Position numbers and translations under genes: made by a program
Shown: one piece after another, positions 63,123 through 64,000 of the stretch
How the letters are laid out: each line of letters starts with the position of its first letter
How positions within the stretch are numbered: the stretch's first letter is position 1
The notes under the pieces: generated by a model
The model's database searches: none
What the model saw: the letters and a program-made list of their open reading frames with translations, nothing else
Told to the model about the DNA's origin: nothing
Origin: Chryseobacterium flavum
Lineage (GTDB): Bacteria; Bacteroidota; Bacteroidia; Flavobacteriales; Weeksellaceae
Direction: 5' to 3'
Length of the DNA: 64,000 nt
Assembly (NCBI RefSeq): GCF_003385595.1
Contig: NZ_QNUE01000009.1
Span: forward strand, 100,181-164,180

Positions 63123-63497
63123 TTAATTGGAATTAAATTGTGTCTCAGTTATTCCCTCTGGAGGATATAATGGAATAATACCATAAAAACCTCTTGCTTG
63201 GTGAGGTACACCAACATCGTTAATCATTTTTGAATTAATACTACTAATATTTAAAATGGATGTAGCCGGAAAAATACCATTTTTAAACAAATTTTGATTT
63301 AAAGGATTCCCTTGATCCTTAATATTGTGTGAATTATAGATAAACTTCCCATCGTATGAGTATTGTGCTTTATACGCATCAACTTCATCATTAACACCGT
63401 ATCCCTGACCTGTTGAAATGTTGTATTCCCCTCTTGCATTTTGTCCACCATGCCTTACTTCATGGAGAGTTAATCCAGTATCGCTTCCAACAAACAT
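63123..63497 (-). pseudogene. HEVRH toxin tip separated from its RHS core by a frameshift
   Basis: 124 codons from ATG 63497. The frame is open upstream (KGTYNTTSTSEGVVT) to the point where the RHS frame ends at 63541, so a single small indel near 63541-63556 splits one gene. The tip has GLTLHEVRHGGQ (HExxH at 12-16 of this piece) and a Gly/Asn-rich tail. A zinc peptidase type is inferred. Confidence 0.62.
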
Positions 63498-63540
63498 TGT
63501 AACTACACCCTCACTTGTAGAGGTTGTATTGTATGTTCCT

Positions 63541-64000
63541 TTAATCTTTATTTACATCTTCTTTTCCTCCTGCCTTACCAAACACATATTCTGTGGCTTT
63601 GTCATTTCGCATATCAGAAATATCTTGTTTTGACTTTTGCAATTCAACAATTCTTTCATTGTTATCACCCCCCTTACTTTTTTCTAACTTTTTTATCTGA
63701 TTATCTAATTTTTTCTCAAGTTTTCTGGCCATCTCTTCAGCTTTTTTACCAAAATGTTCTACTCCACGCCCATCTGGATCGGTATATTTTATTGGATTAT
63801 TTACAGTGTAGTTATACGCCGAATACCTTCTATATAATTCCGCTAGCGGATCAATCACTCCCCATCTTCCCAGGTCAGGCATATACATCCTTGCACCATA
63901 GTCATAGAAACCGGATTCCTGTAATTCCTTGCCATTGTATTTATAGCTTAAGTAACTTCCTATATAACCTTTTATTCCTCCTATGTGGTTTAATCCGAAT
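63541..64000 (-). CDS. RHS protein, 5' part outside the window
   Basis: Open from the right edge to a stop at 63541. Reading from the edge: FGLNHIGGIKGYIGSYLS, YKYNGKELQESGFYDYGARM, DLGRWGVIDPLAELYRRYS and the boundary NNPIKYTDPDGRG. Then a Lys/Glu-rich coiled segment (KKAEEMARKLEKKLDNQIKK) and a stop from the frameshift. This is probably the end of the main RHS gene or another module. Its first 120 nt in the window equal those at 59911-60030. Confidence 0.8.
   Translation of the reverse strand, partial: FGLNHIGGIKGYIGSYLSYKYNGKELQESGFYDYGARMYMPDLGRWGVIDPLAELYRRYSAYNYTVNNPIKYTDPDGRGVEHFGKKAEEMARKLEKKLDNQIKKLEKSKGGDNNERIVELQKSKQDISDMRNDKATEYVFGKAGGKEDVNKD
63881..64000. repeat. Exact 120-nt direct repeat, copy 2
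   Basis: Identical to 59911-60030 and cut by the window edge. It lies in RHS core just before the toxin boundary, where recombination would swap tips. Confidence 0.95.

Noticed and set aside
51462..64000. CRISPR array suggested by repeated segments
   Set aside because: The repeats are 120-620 nt coding or connector blocks at irregular spacing, not 25-40 nt repeats with unique spacers, and no cas genes are present.

Overview
The window reads as chromosome of a Bacteroidota bacterium of the Chryseobacterium/Elizabethkingia type (family Weeksellaceae). The evidence is an AT-rich sequence, many promoters with the Bacteroidota -7 box TAnnTTTG, a GLPGLI-family protein, a type IX secretion (T9SS) C-terminal sorting domain, very many small lipoproteins, and flavobacterial families (DUF4236, DUF6796-like, DCC/DUF2071/TIGR01777 cluster). 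All calls come from reading the sequence; no database search was run.

Layout. 1-4870 (minus): a T9SS-sorted surface protein followed by a large SpvB/TcdB-type RHS protein that runs off the left edge. 5340-10463: an SRPBCC protein, a DUF4236 protein, rsgA with a long structured leader, a GLPGLI protein and a Cys-rich secreted peptide. 10640-10977 (minus): a strongly structured untranslated region with a near-ideal promoter, a candidate ncRNA. 11050-16119: an AT-rich defence island with an XRE-type regulator and a minus-strand operon of OLD nuclease (GajA-like), UvrD-like helicase (GajB-like), RusA-like resolvase, a frameshifted HEPN protein and a PLD-like stub. This is a Gabija-like core with three extra nucleic-acid genes. 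Broken gene fragments lie at its right border (16325-16675).

16710-21435 holds a GNAT acetyltransferase and secreted or lipoprotein genes. 21702-24124 is a decayed polymorphic-toxin/immunity patch. 24249-51373 is mostly conserved chromosome: murI, an AraC regulator, a GT2/flippase/ArnT lipid-glycan set, adenosine deaminase, cyanophycinase, a retropepsin-like protease, an acyltransferase, a LytS/LytTR two-component pair, an ABC ATPase, patatin, lpdA, a GH29 fucosidase and a MarR-led five-gene cluster.

51462-64000 is the most striking region: about 12.5 kb on one strand in which 3' tails of RHS genes (toxin C-termini) alternate with small lipoprotein genes that are probable immunity proteins. 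Most toxin tips carry zinc-peptidase-like motifs (HExxH, one JAMM-like). Several modules share long direct repeats (about 620 nt, about 155 nt and an exact 120 nt), and several are frameshifted, truncated or lack a proper start. This looks like an archive of displaced RHS-CT/immunity modules downstream of a main RHS gene lying beyond the right edge. The lipoprotein immunity genes suggest that the toxins act in the periplasm or at the envelope.
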